From Gammaproteobacteria bacterium 45_16_T64 (GTDB taxonomy: Bacteria; Pseudomonadota; Gammaproteobacteria; Pseudomonadales; Ketobacteraceae): a DNA stretch of 64,000 nucleotides. Position 1 is the first letter of the stretch. Each line of letters begins with the position of its first letter. The position numbers and the translations under genes were made by a program. Location of the stretch: NCBI GenBank assembly GCA_002162955.1, contig MABD01000055.1, forward strand, positions 62,001 to 126,000. Reading direction: 5' to 3'. Under the pieces are notes generated by a model that saw only the letters and a list, made by a program, of their open reading frames with translations, did not search any database and was not told where the DNA came from. Positions 27,140-36,235 of this stretch are shown piece by piece.

Positions 27140-27530
27140 TTACCCGCACTATTGACCACAAGGTTATGTTAAAAAGTAACAAGCTTATAACTACAATTAA
27201 GGCAGTATCGTTTATATAAAGTGGATAGTGATTTCGCCTCTAGAAAATAGCGTAAGTGTAAGATACGCTGACATCCATTGCCTATTCGAACTTATACATC
27301 ATCCAAATTCTATTTTTGTTAACTTTCAGTTAGTTATCTAAGATGCGATTGCAATCAATATAACGTTTATTTTAGAATTATCACAACACACTTGTCGACA
27401 AAATTCACATAACATTTATTACAAAATCAGCACACCATTTTAATCGATTGAATTATTTGTCCTTTCTATCTCTGGTATATAACTTGCGTATTTAATTAAC
27501 TCGCCAAAAAATATTTGGACATAAATAATC
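27140..27530. other. AT-rich region before the PEP-CTERM gene
   Basis: No gene is seen. The stretch is AT-rich and ends with a sigma-54-like promoter for the PEP-CTERM gene. Nothing else can be supported. Confidence 0.5.
27473..27487 (+). promoter_or_regulatory. Sigma-54-like promoter of the PEP-CTERM gene
   Basis: TGG-N8-TTGC, the exact -24/-12 spacing of sigma-54 promoters. It lies 43 bp before the ATG at 27531. A second PEP-CTERM gene (55301-55990) carries the same pattern. Confidence 0.6.
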
Positions 27531-28091
27531 ATGAAAAAATACGCTGCTGCCGCTCTCATCACTTTTTCCACACTATCTATGTTAAGTAATAGTGTAAATG
27601 CTGTGCCTATGACCTGGGGTGCTAATGGGCACGAGTACGAGGTGATCTACGCTCCTTCAACCTCATGGAGTATTGCTCGAACGCAGGCACAAGCATTAGG
27701 CTCTGGGTGGGACCTCGCAACAATAACCTCGCTCGCGGAGCAGAATTTCATTACTAGCATGCTTGGCCCAGCTTCTGGGGCGCTAATCGAATATTATATT
27801 GGAGGCGTATTCACCACGGAATGGACCTGGGTAACTGGGGAAATTTTCGACTTTACCTATTGGGGAGCCGGTGAACCGAATAACAATGCAGGAGAGCCAC
27901 ATATTGCCTTAGATGGTCGATTTAATGCTGGAAATTGGGGGTGGAATGACTATACCGGAGCAGGCTCAGGTTTCGTCCACGGCTACGTTGTAGAAAAACA
28001 TACGATCGAAATAGCAGAACCCGGTACATTATCACTGTTCGGTCTAGGGTTACTAATGCTTGGATTACGACGACGCTACACTCGACGTTAA
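27531..28091 (+). CDS. PEP-CTERM exported protein with C-type lectin-like domain
   Basis: A 186-residue protein. Signal peptide to about residue 25 (SNSVNA). The middle part resembles a C-type lectin fold (HEYEVIYAPSTSWSIARTQA, WDLATITSLAEQNFI, FTYWGAGEPNNNAGEPHIAL). The C-terminus is a PEP-CTERM sorting signal (AEPGTLSLFGLGLLMLGLRR), which in the family is processed by an exosortase usually tied to exopolysaccharide. No exosortase is in the window. Confidence 0.9.
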   Translation: MKKYAAAALITFSTLSMLSNSVNAVPMTWGANGHEYEVIYAPSTSWSIARTQAQALGSGWDLATITSLAEQNFITSMLGPASGALIEYYIGGVFTTEWTWVTGEIFDFTYWGAGEPNNNAGEPHIALDGRFNAGNWGWNDYTGAGSGFVHGYVVEKHTIEIAEPGTLSLFGLGLLMLGLRRRYTRR

Positions 28092-28129
28092 ATCTAAAGC
28101 TAACCAAAAAATAAATCAGACGTCCCTCT

Positions 28130-28157
28130 AAAAGCTTCCTTATACAAGGAAGCTTTT
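28130..28157. terminator. Strong hairpin terminator after the PEP-CTERM gene
   Basis: A perfect 12-bp stem (AAAAGCTTCCTT and its complement) with loop ATAC. The stem ends in T4 on the plus strand, and A4 at its left foot makes it bidirectional. Confidence 0.7.
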
Positions 28158-28279
28158 ACTATTTTCGAATAAACCTAAAAATTATCCTGCGGAAGCCTCG
28201 CCCACTTTATCTCGAGAAACACTTGCATCAGTCTCGATGGCAAGGTGATTAGAATCACTCTCTGTATCCTATCTACAAT

Positions 28280-29026
28280 TCACTCCTTATACGAAGGATC
28301 TATCTTATCTATTTTGCGGACCATCGCATTAAATTCTAACTCACCCCATTCCGCCCCCGCAGTTTGAATACTCAACAATCTTTCCGTCATATCACCAATG
28401 GCTTCAGATACTCGGATAAGTGGCCTACCGGTAGCATCGGCCTCCATTTGAACTTCACAGGCTCGTTGCAATACCCACATGTTAGCAAAGGCAGCTGGAA
28501 TGCTATTACCACAGGTTAATAAGCCATGACTACGAAGAATAGCAAAGTTCTTATCCCCTAAATTTTGTACCAGTTTTTCTTTTTCTCCATCCATTACTGT
28601 GATGCCTTCAAAGTCGTGATAAGCCACACGGTTATGCAGTAACACTGAGTAAAAGTTATCGATACGCAGGCCATCTTGCTGACAGGCAACTGCCATTCCG
28701 GCGTTGGTATGGGTATGGGCAATACAGTGCGCATCAGGGCGTGCCTCATGAATGGTCGAATGTATCAGCATACCGGCGGGGTTTACTTTGTATTGTGTAG
28801 GTTCAAGAATATTGCCAGAAATGTCTACCTTAACTAAGTTCGACGCAGTTACTTCGCTGTACAACAACCCATAGGGATTAATAAGGAAAGCATCACTTTC
28901 ACCAGGAATCTTCACAGTAATATGGTTGAAGATCATCTCGCTCCATCCCATGTTATCGAAAATGCGATAACATGCTGCGAGTTTCACTCTAAGCTCTTTC
29001 TCTACATCGGATTGATGATCATTCAT
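28280..29026 (-). CDS. Class II aldolase/adducin family protein
   Basis: A 248-residue protein with the zinc-site pattern of class II aldolases: HTHTNAGMAVACQQDG, NHITVKIPG and LRSHGLLTCG. The family covers L-fuculose-phosphate aldolase, ribulose-phosphate epimerase and adducin-like proteins. The substrate is unknown. It is divergent from the solute-binding-like gene at 29257. Confidence 0.88.
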   Translation of the reverse strand: MNDHQSDVEKELRVKLAACYRIFDNMGWSEMIFNHITVKIPGESDAFLINPYGLLYSEVTASNLVKVDISGNILEPTQYKVNPAGMLIHSTIHEARPDAHCIAHTHTNAGMAVACQQDGLRIDNFYSVLLHNRVAYHDFEGITVMDGEKEKLVQNLGDKNFAILRSHGLLTCGNSIPAAFANMWVLQRACEVQMEADATGRPLIRVSEAIGDMTERLLSIQTAGAEWGELEFNAMVRKIDKIDPSYKE

Positions 29027-29256
29027 TATCGAGGGCCTTTATGTTATGAGAATCCATTCAGTATAATAGATTCCATTGATTTTTTACCGCCTCCTTACAT
29101 CCATCCCGCGAGAAAGTATCCGCCACTACATTAACGACCTTAGCCAATACAATATAGGTAATTTGGCCAATAGGAACCCCAAAATATTGACTATAATCTA
29201 TACTCCAACATCCGCTGCCCAAGACATAATGTATTTCCATCGCATCAGAGCTAAAT

Positions 29257-30051
29257 ATGAAGTTATTACATACTCTTACATATCTGCTTCTCTCTTATTT
29301 AGTCAGCGCTCCTTCCGCCGCAGATGAAGTACAGCTATCTGCAACGACATTTTCAGATGGTAGCCACCAGTATTATCATGAATTACTACTAAGGGCATTA
29401 GAGCAAAATGGCCACCAACTTAGTTTCGACAACATATCTGACAAATCCCAACAATGGATTACAGCATCTCTTCGTAGGGGACTGCTGTCGATTCATTGGT
29501 TCTTGCAAACAAAGGAAAGGGACGAATTATTTATCCCCATTAAGGTTAACCTAACCAATGGATTGATTGGAAATAGGGTTCTACTGATACCAAAGAATAG
29601 CCAGCCTATCTATGACAATATCTCAAATTTAGCCGAATTTCGGGAGCTTAATTTGTCCTCCGCTTTAGGAAAAAACTGGTATGACGCCAAGGTATGGAAG
29701 CATAATAGTCTGAAGTATCTAGAGATTGTTAAGTGGAGAAATATTTACTCGATGCTTGAATCTAAAAACAGGGGCATTGATTATTTTCCTCGCGGCGTCA
29801 ACGAGATTCTTCCTGAATTAAGAGAACACCCTAATTTGGAAATCGAGAAAAATCTTGTTTTTTCGTATGACAGGGACTTTATATTTTATTTGGCAAAATC
29901 CAAGTCACATCTACAACCAATTATTGAACAGTCACTGCTAAAAGCAAGAGATAGCGGGCTAATGAATACTCTTATCGAGCACTATTGGTATGAGAATTTG
30001 TCTCAGCTAAATGTTAAACATCGAACCCCTATACTCTTGAAGACCCCTTAA
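29257..30051 (+). CDS. Periplasmic solute-binding family 3-like protein
   Basis: A 264-residue protein, with a signal peptide (YLLLSYLVSAPSAADE). It resembles the stand-alone SBP_bac_3 group without an ABC transporter, often linked to sensing. It begins mature as VQLSATTFSDGSHQYYHELL. No permease is nearby. The hybrid sensor kinase converges downstream, so a sensing link is possible. Confidence 0.75.
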   Translation: MKLLHTLTYLLLSYLVSAPSAADEVQLSATTFSDGSHQYYHELLLRALEQNGHQLSFDNISDKSQQWITASLRRGLLSIHWFLQTKERDELFIPIKVNLTNGLIGNRVLLIPKNSQPIYDNISNLAEFRELNLSSALGKNWYDAKVWKHNSLKYLEIVKWRNIYSMLESKNRGIDYFPRGVNEILPELREHPNLEIEKNLVFSYDRDFIFYLAKSKSHLQPIIEQSLLKARDSGLMNTLIEHYWYENLSQLNVKHRTPILLKTP

Positions 30052-30118
30052 CCCCTCCTCAATATCAACAAAATAATTTATCTCTCGAAAAAACCTATCA
30101 TCCTTGCCCCTATAAATT

Positions 30119-32533
30119 CTACGACTGAATACTGGCTTTAATTCTATTCAGGTCATAGGGTTTTGGCAAATACCCAGTAAACCCTGCCGATGAAAATTGT
30201 TTGATACTTTCTTCGTCTACGCTACCTGTCAACGCGTATATTGAAGTTTCGCCCCCCTTTTCTCGTAGTAATTTAACCGCTGCAACACCATCCATGATCG
30301 GCATATTGATATCCATAAAGATCACATCAAATTCTTCAGTCAATACACGGGCTATCGCTTCAACACCGTCGCTAACGCAAACGCTGGAAACACCAAGTTT
30401 TCCCAAATGAAAACCTAATAGCTTTGTATTCACGGGATTATCATCGACAACCAAAACTCGCTTACTCTCCAGTAATACACTATTACCATCGACCTCTTTC
30501 CCCTCCTCTAATTTTTGATTGCATTGCGTATCGACTTGATCAAACAGACCTCCCTCATCGATCCATTCACACTCGCTAAGATCACCGGGATCTACAGTAA
30601 TGGTAAAATCACTCCCCTTTCCAAACTCACTCCGTACAGCAATATCTCCCCCTAAACGATTAGCGATAATTTTACTCAAATAGAGACCAAGCCCGGTGCC
30701 ACCAAAATTTCGTGTAGTAGAGCTATCCGCTTGAGAGAATGCAGAAAACAATTTATCCTGCACATCTCCTTTTATCCCAATCCCAGTATCAATCACTGAA
30801 AAATAGATCACACCTTCGTCGCAACGAACTTGAAGTAAAACCCCGCCTTTTTTAGTGAATTTAATCGCGTTTGAACACAAATTTATGAGAGCCTGCTTTA
30901 AACGTGTAGGGTCCGTTTTGATTCGCTTTGGAATAGGATAAATACACTCCGCCCTAAAATAAATACCCTGATTATCAGCCAATACTTGCATAAAGTTTTG
31001 CAAATCACCAACCAGTGAGAGGACGTTAACAGGCATTATCTCAACGTCCATCTTTTGGGATTCAATCTTAGATAAATCCAATATATCGTTAATCAACTGC
31101 AACATATATTGTGCACTTTGATTAATAGTTTTGATGTTCTTATCTTTGTCTTGAACCGATATATCCGTATTTCTTGATAATTCCGAATATCCTAATATTG
31201 CGGTCAACGGCGTTCTAAACTCATGACTCATTGTGGCAAAAAACTGCGTCTTCGCTTGATTTACTTCTTTCTCCTTCTCAGTATTTTCGCGTTCTTGCAT
31301 CGCCTCAATACGAGCCCGTTGCCTTTCCTTCTTCAGAGAATTAATTCTAAATCCAAGCCCGAAAGACAATAACATCGCCTCAATCATATTCGATATTTGC
31401 AGCATATGTTCGGTCGCAGTACTAAATGGAACAATACCGAAGTTACCAAAAATGTGGGTCACTCCACCGACAATAATGACAACCCATGCGAACAAATAAA
31501 ATTTTGCCAATATTTGTCCCTGGCGTAATACATACAGCGCACTGAGAATGACTAACGTTCCCGCTACAAGCATGGCCAGTACAATCAGCATAATAAGCTC
31601 AATGGATGGCATCACAAGTGCCCAAGCTCCCAACCCCCAGGATACTGCCTCCATGACCTTCAACGATTGATCATAGCGAGTACTATAAGTGACCACCGAT
31701 AAATACACGCGCCCAAATGCCGTCGCTAGGGCAACCGAAATCGCGACAAATGCAACGTATAATTTGAAATCCCATATCCCATTATCATGCCATAGATATT
31801 CACTTCCGAATCCACGATCAATAATCGAAAAGAAAATAAGGGATGCGATAAAAAGCACGTAATAAAGAAAGCTTCTATCCCTAGTACTAAAATAGATGAA
31901 CATGTTGTATATCAGCATTGCTAACATACAACCAAAATAGCCGCCTTGTAGCAGTATATACACCTTGTCGTTCGCATCAAAAACCTCAGGTTCCCACAGA
32001 TGTATTGGCACTGCCAAAGCAAACTTATTCTCCAACCGAAGATAGGCAACCTGATGCTGCCCAACGTCCAGCGCTATCGGAAATATGGGGTGTCTATGCG
32101 GTACAGCTCGACTTGTTATCGAGTCACTCGAGGTTATGGATATAACATCGGTAATCTCTGGCTTTGATTGGTCGCCAGAAACAAGGTATAGCTGGGCGGA
32201 AGTGATTTTTGGGTAGGCTATATCAAGATAGAACTCTTTCGCGAATGCGGAGGTATTCACAAGCTCAGCCTTTAGCCAATAAGTCGAACTGGTAAACCCA
32301 AAACTGATTGAGGAACGATCGATACTATGCCATTGATAATGGCTGGGCTTGCTAATGATATCTTGAGGCGATACCAAACCTGTATTATCCTCAAAATACG
32401 TGAATTTAGACGTCACTAAGGCATTAACATTCCGTACATTGGATACATCAACCACGCCACTAATAGCGTTGCTTCCAAGGAATGATAATCCTAGCAGTAA
32501 GAAGAGCCTAAGAGAGCACCAGTGATTTCCCAT
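30119..32533 (-). CDS. Hybrid sensor histidine kinase with 7TMR-DISM input
   Basis: About 804 residues from ATG 32533; a GTG at 32569 lacks a ribosome site and would spoil the signal peptide. Order: signal peptide, extracellular 7TMR-DISM ligand domain (about residues 30-180), seven membrane helices (about 190-390), HisKA (SHEFRTPLTAILGYSEL, phosphorylated His), HATPase (SNAIKFTKKGG, DTGIGI, GGTGLGL), and a receiver (VLVVDDNPVNTKLL, with Asp in DINMPIMDG). It senses an extracellular ligand, perhaps a carbohydrate or lipid. No cognate regulator directly follows. Confidence 0.92.
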   Translation of the reverse strand: MGNHWCSLRLFLLLGLSFLGSNAISGVVDVSNVRNVNALVTSKFTYFEDNTGLVSPQDIISKPSHYQWHSIDRSSISFGFTSSTYWLKAELVNTSAFAKEFYLDIAYPKITSAQLYLVSGDQSKPEITDVISITSSDSITSRAVPHRHPIFPIALDVGQHQVAYLRLENKFALAVPIHLWEPEVFDANDKVYILLQGGYFGCMLAMLIYNMFIYFSTRDRSFLYYVLFIASLIFFSIIDRGFGSEYLWHDNGIWDFKLYVAFVAISVALATAFGRVYLSVVTYSTRYDQSLKVMEAVSWGLGAWALVMPSIELIMLIVLAMLVAGTLVILSALYVLRQGQILAKFYLFAWVVIIVGGVTHIFGNFGIVPFSTATEHMLQISNMIEAMLLSFGLGFRINSLKKERQRARIEAMQERENTEKEKEVNQAKTQFFATMSHEFRTPLTAILGYSELSRNTDISVQDKDKNIKTINQSAQYMLQLINDILDLSKIESQKMDVEIMPVNVLSLVGDLQNFMQVLADNQGIYFRAECIYPIPKRIKTDPTRLKQALINLCSNAIKFTKKGGVLLQVRCDEGVIYFSVIDTGIGIKGDVQDKLFSAFSQADSSTTRNFGGTGLGLYLSKIIANRLGGDIAVRSEFGKGSDFTITVDPGDLSECEWIDEGGLFDQVDTQCNQKLEEGKEVDGNSVLLESKRVLVVDDNPVNTKLLGFHLGKLGVSSVCVSDGVEAIARVLTEEFDVIFMDINMPIMDGVAAVKLLREKGGETSIYALTGSVDEESIKQFSSAGFTGYLPKPYDLNRIKASIQS

Positions 32534-32569
32534 TAATAAGCTTATAACGTCATTTTCCGATAGAAACAC

Positions 32570-32888
32570 TAAGCATAGATTAAACTTTCACCATCAACAA
32601 AAATACAACATCAGTAATAGGGCTCACGTCCACCTATTGCAACAAACTCTAATAAAAACAACAATCTAGCGACACCGCACATGTAAATATGACTCAAGCA
32701 ATATGTATACCTATAATAGCAGATAGCCTATCAACACTACCGAGACAATATAGGTTGGATGTATAGAAACGTTAAGTCATTCAACGTATATTGACCGCAA
32801 TTTAGCAATACTGCCGTTGTCATACAGATACCACACTCAAAAGTTAGGGTGTTTAAACGTGCTATGACATTGACTGGATGGAGAATTA
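32570..32888. other. Intergenic region between kinase and SdiA-regulated gene
   Basis: A 319-bp AT-rich divergent region. I see no gene, palindrome or RNA here. It presumably holds the promoters of the two flanking genes. Confidence 0.4.
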
Positions 32889-33827
32889 ATGATTATACGA
32901 AAACATATAATAAAATATCGTAATCTCTATTTTCTAAGTAGCTTGCCAATGACAGGGGTGTTAGCTTTTTTTTCACACACACCTTCAATGCCAACAGATC
33001 ACTACTTATCGAATAGCATCAACCTACATCACTACCGAGTAAAGGCCCCGCCGGTTGCACTCAGAGGTATACACAATAACGCTTCAGGCCTGACTTATAA
33101 CGCCGAGACTGGCACCCTATTTGCCGCGATCAATAACCCAGAGCAAATTATCGAGCTAACCACACAAGGTACGATATTGCGACGCATCCCTCTTGAAGGG
33201 TTTGAAGACACAGAAGGCATCACTCACTTGGGTGGGCATGAATTTGCCATTACCGAGGAGCGAAAACGTAGCGTTGTAATAATCACAATCGATGCGGACA
33301 CTCAAGCGTTAAGCCGCGCACAGCTGCGTAGCTTTTCCCTGCCTAAGCCTGTGGCCGATAATAATGGTTTTGAAGGAATTACCTCCGACCCGAAATCTGG
33401 ACGACTTTTCATTTCCAATGAAAAATCTCCACGCGAGCTACTACAAATTGATGGCTTTATCGGTGAGGATCTTGGCGTATCGGTATCTATTCCTTGGAAT
33501 CTAGAGACTTCATCGCTCAACAATGACGATGTCTCTGGGCTATATTTTGATGCACACTACAATCATCTTTTACTATTAAGCGATGAATCCAAACAAGTCA
33601 TCGAAACCAATCTACAAGGTGAAAAAATTAGTCGATTGGATCTCAGTAGTTACAACAACGACTTGGGATATGAAATACCACAACCAGAGGGAATTACCCT
33701 GGGCGAAGACAGGACCTTATACATTCTAAGTGAGCCCAATCTCTTTTTTCAGTTTTCACCCAAAGTGGCTATAGAGCCGAATCCAATAACACCCAACCCT
33801 GAAGCCACATTATTAACTGAACGATAA
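32889..33827 (+). CDS. SdiA-regulated (YjiK-like) beta-propeller protein
   Basis: A 312-residue protein with an N-terminal membrane anchor or signal (LYFLSSLPMTGVLAFF). The rest follows the YjiK/SdiA-regulated domain pattern: GIHNNASGLTYNAETGTLFA, FEDTEGITHLGGHEFAITEE and IPQPEGITLGEDRTLYILSE. GGAG lies upstream of the start. The function of the family is unknown; some members bind quorum-type or phosphate signals (unclear). Confidence 0.85.
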   Translation: MIIRKHIIKYRNLYFLSSLPMTGVLAFFSHTPSMPTDHYLSNSINLHHYRVKAPPVALRGIHNNASGLTYNAETGTLFAAINNPEQIIELTTQGTILRRIPLEGFEDTEGITHLGGHEFAITEERKRSVVIITIDADTQALSRAQLRSFSLPKPVADNNGFEGITSDPKSGRLFISNEKSPRELLQIDGFIGEDLGVSVSIPWNLETSSLNNDDVSGLYFDAHYNHLLLLSDESKQVIETNLQGEKISRLDLSSYNNDLGYEIPQPEGITLGEDRTLYILSEPNLFFQFSPKVAIEPNPITPNPEATLLTER

Positions 33828-33956
33828 ACACTTTCTGATATTGCATTTCTCGCAATATCGCCATTACTCAACACAATCCAAATGCGATGGAACGCTGTTT
33901 TTCCAATTACCCAAGTATATTGCGTTATTTCGCCATCAATATTCTCCAGAATAAAA

Positions 33957-34649
33957 CTATGAACTTAGACGAGACAAGCCCTGTGGGTCATGGTCAAGAG
34001 CCATAAGTTCTCCACGACTGGTGATAGAGAGTTTCTTAAAAATTCGATTCAGGTGTAACTTAACCGTCTTCTCGCTAATAGACAGTCGATCAGCAACTTC
34101 TTTATTACGTAACCCTAGGCAGACTGACTGTTTAACCATATATTCTCTTCGGGTCAGCAGCATTTTTATCAACTCAGATCCACAGCTCGGCTGCTCAGTA
34201 TCGCTTTCATACTCCAATAGTTTTTGCACTCTATACAATATATCTCGACTAAACCAAAGCCCCCCATTAGCTATCTCCGAAATTGACTTAACCAAAAAAG
34301 GCAACTGGTTGGGCAACGAAAGATAACCTGCCTCTCCTGACTGAAAAACACTGACCTCTTCCTCTGATGGCAACGCGCTACCAATTAATAGACGTGGCCA
34401 ACGAATCTTCTGTTCCTTTTTGAATTGAACTCTAGCAGCTCCCGGTTCGTACTCACTCACCAACACCCCCTCTCCATTGGGTAATCGATGTGGCTCAATA
34501 GATGCACAAGGTAAAAGGGTGATTTCCTCCGATGACTGCAGCACATAACGTAATAATACATCTATTGCTGTAGTATGCGTTTGAACAATAACCTTTATTG
34601 GACCTTTCCCGGACAGAGTCTCATTATATTCTTTATTCAAACGACACAT
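33957..34649 (-). CDS. CsgD/LuxR-type transcriptional regulator
   Basis: A 230-residue protein. Residues 15-140 look like an atypical receiver domain lacking the Asp phosphorylation motif, as in CsgD and VpsT-like regulators. The C-terminal LuxR-type HTH is at about 165-215 (GLRNKEVADRLSISEKTVKL). It lies about 380 bp downstream of the LuxA-type gene on the same strand and is a candidate regulator of the lux-like operon, but a direct link is not shown. Confidence 0.85.
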   Translation of the reverse strand: MCRLNKEYNETLSGKGPIKVIVQTHTTAIDVLLRYVLQSSEEITLLPCASIEPHRLPNGEGVLVSEYEPGAARVQFKKEQKIRWPRLLIGSALPSEEEVSVFQSGEAGYLSLPNQLPFLVKSISEIANGGLWFSRDILYRVQKLLEYESDTEQPSCGSELIKMLLTRREYMVKQSVCLGLRNKEVADRLSISEKTVKLHLNRIFKKLSITSRGELMALDHDPQGLSRLSS

Positions 34650-35030
34650 ATAACACCATTCAATTCATCTCTTTTTATATTTTTAGGAATCAAGTACACG
34701 ATTCCAAAGGATTAAAATGCTGGGTGTTTAATTTCAAAAAATTGTGATGACAGCGAGCCGTCTTTTCAATAACTTGATATAATCCCAAAACGCATTGAGG
34801 TTTCCAAAAAACCAAATATAAAATAATCCTAGCAACTACAGATAACTAAAGGATTACACATACAACATTAGATGTTTTAGTTAGAAAACCCGATGGACTA
34901 AATACTAATGGTATCGGCTAAAAAAATAAACCGATACCAATCAGTCCTAGGTCGTATTGCGATCATATTTCAGCGTGAAAATTCACACTATTATCTAGAA
35001 TTTTTGATCGTGATCGTTCCTTATACAACA
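34650..35030. other. Intergenic region after the lux-like operon
   Basis: A 381-bp AT-rich stretch. It contains the hairpin at 34909-34939 and the promoter region of the CsgD/LuxR-type gene. No luxB, luxG or other gene remnant is visible here. Confidence 0.5.
34909..34939 (-). terminator. Hairpin downstream of the LuxA-type gene
   Basis: A perfect 9-bp stem (TGGTATCGG/CCGATACCA) with a 13-nt A/T loop, 92 bp after the LuxA-type stop in the direction of transcription. Any T-run is within the loop, so termination is only possible. Confidence 0.4.
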
Positions 35031-36173
35031 CTATGCTTCTTCCGCCTCAACTGTTCTTTTCTTAGTCGTAGATGATATTTCAGTCGCATCATCGATACTC
35101 GTACCGATCAATTTCTCTACTTCAGGTGCCACTTCTTCCTTAAATATTCGCATAGATTCAAGCACCTTATCTGTCTCGCCCAAATTTTCAAAAGCACAAA
35201 TAAATCGGCGAAGCCCAGTCAATTCAATTAATTCATGTAAGCGCTCAATACACTCCTGCTTACTACCGATAACATTTAGTCGAATTGCCCGATTAACACG
35301 TGCATCAACGGTGTTCACCTTCTTATGAGCCCACCCTTTCCAAAGATCTTGATGATATTCGTAACCTTTCAGGCCTTGAGTATCAGCATCGTACATTTGG
35401 CAGGCTCGAACGTATTCGTCCATCCACCAACTTAGGTATTTTCTCGTTGTGGCGAGTGTTTCTTCTTTATCTTCAGTAACACTGACTAGAATGTTCAACG
35501 CGTGATCAATAGACTCAGGATCATAACCAGCCTCAGCGGCAATTTCTGAATAGTATTCGATATCGGATACTTTTTCCTCATCTTCAAACAACCAATTCAT
35601 TAACATTGGATATCCGCGTTTCGCAGACCACTCCATTGACGAAGGAGACGTAGCAACAGCATAGATTGGAGGTCCATTCTTTGTATAAGTTTCAGGCAAG
35701 ACAGGCACTTCATCGAATTTGACAAAATCACCATCGGCCGCAGCGCGCCCAGTGGACCATGCCTGGTGAATGATGTCCATATATTCACCCATACGCTCGC
35801 GACTGGTCGTAGGATCTATACCAAACGCTTTAAAATCTTTAAGGAACCCTCCTCGTCCAATACCAAAAATAAAGCGGCCTTCACTTAATTGATCCAGAGC
35901 AGCCACATTTTCTGCAGATCGAAGTGGATGATCTAGTGTTACCGTACTGATTGCGGTTCCCACTTTTAATTTACTGGTCGCTCCCAAAAGGTATCCCGCC
36001 ATACCAAATGGCGATGGCAAAATTCCGTAGTGAGTAAAGTGATGCTCTAATATCCATGCCGTATCAAAATTAAGATCTTCAGCCAATTTTGCCATTTTTA
36101 TACTTCTGCTGATAACTTCTTGAGCTGTAAACTCTGGGTGCTGCGCAGTACTAATTAATAAATCCCATTTCAT
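35031..36173 (-). CDS. luxA: LuxA-type bacterial luciferase alpha subunit
   Basis: A 380-residue flavin-dependent TIM-barrel monooxygenase that lines up with Vibrio harveyi LuxA (as I recall it) without gaps from residue 1 to about 180. The active-site stretch is Glu43-His44-His45 (WILEHHFTHYG), His44 being the catalytic base. Arg107, Ser176 and Asp113 are also kept. Residue 106, a reactive Cys in V. harveyi, is Gly. The alpha-specific mobile loop (about 270-300) is present at full length (GYEYHQDLWKG onward). The C-terminal tail after about 360 is extra. It would oxidise FMNH2 and a long-chain aldehyde. No beta subunit is in the window. Confidence 0.9.
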   Translation of the reverse strand: MKWDLLISTAQHPEFTAQEVISRSIKMAKLAEDLNFDTAWILEHHFTHYGILPSPFGMAGYLLGATSKLKVGTAISTVTLDHPLRSAENVAALDQLSEGRFIFGIGRGGFLKDFKAFGIDPTTSRERMGEYMDIIHQAWSTGRAAADGDFVKFDEVPVLPETYTKNGPPIYAVATSPSSMEWSAKRGYPMLMNWLFEDEEKVSDIEYYSEIAAEAGYDPESIDHALNILVSVTEDKEETLATTRKYLSWWMDEYVRACQMYDADTQGLKGYEYHQDLWKGWAHKKVNTVDARVNRAIRLNVIGSKQECIERLHELIELTGLRRFICAFENLGETDKVLESMRIFKEEVAPEVEKLIGTSIDDATEISSTTKKRTVEAEEA

Positions 36174-36235
36174 GGTTATAGACCTCAGTTATGATTATAT
36201 CGTTATAAATACTTGTTTATATTTTCATTTAAATA

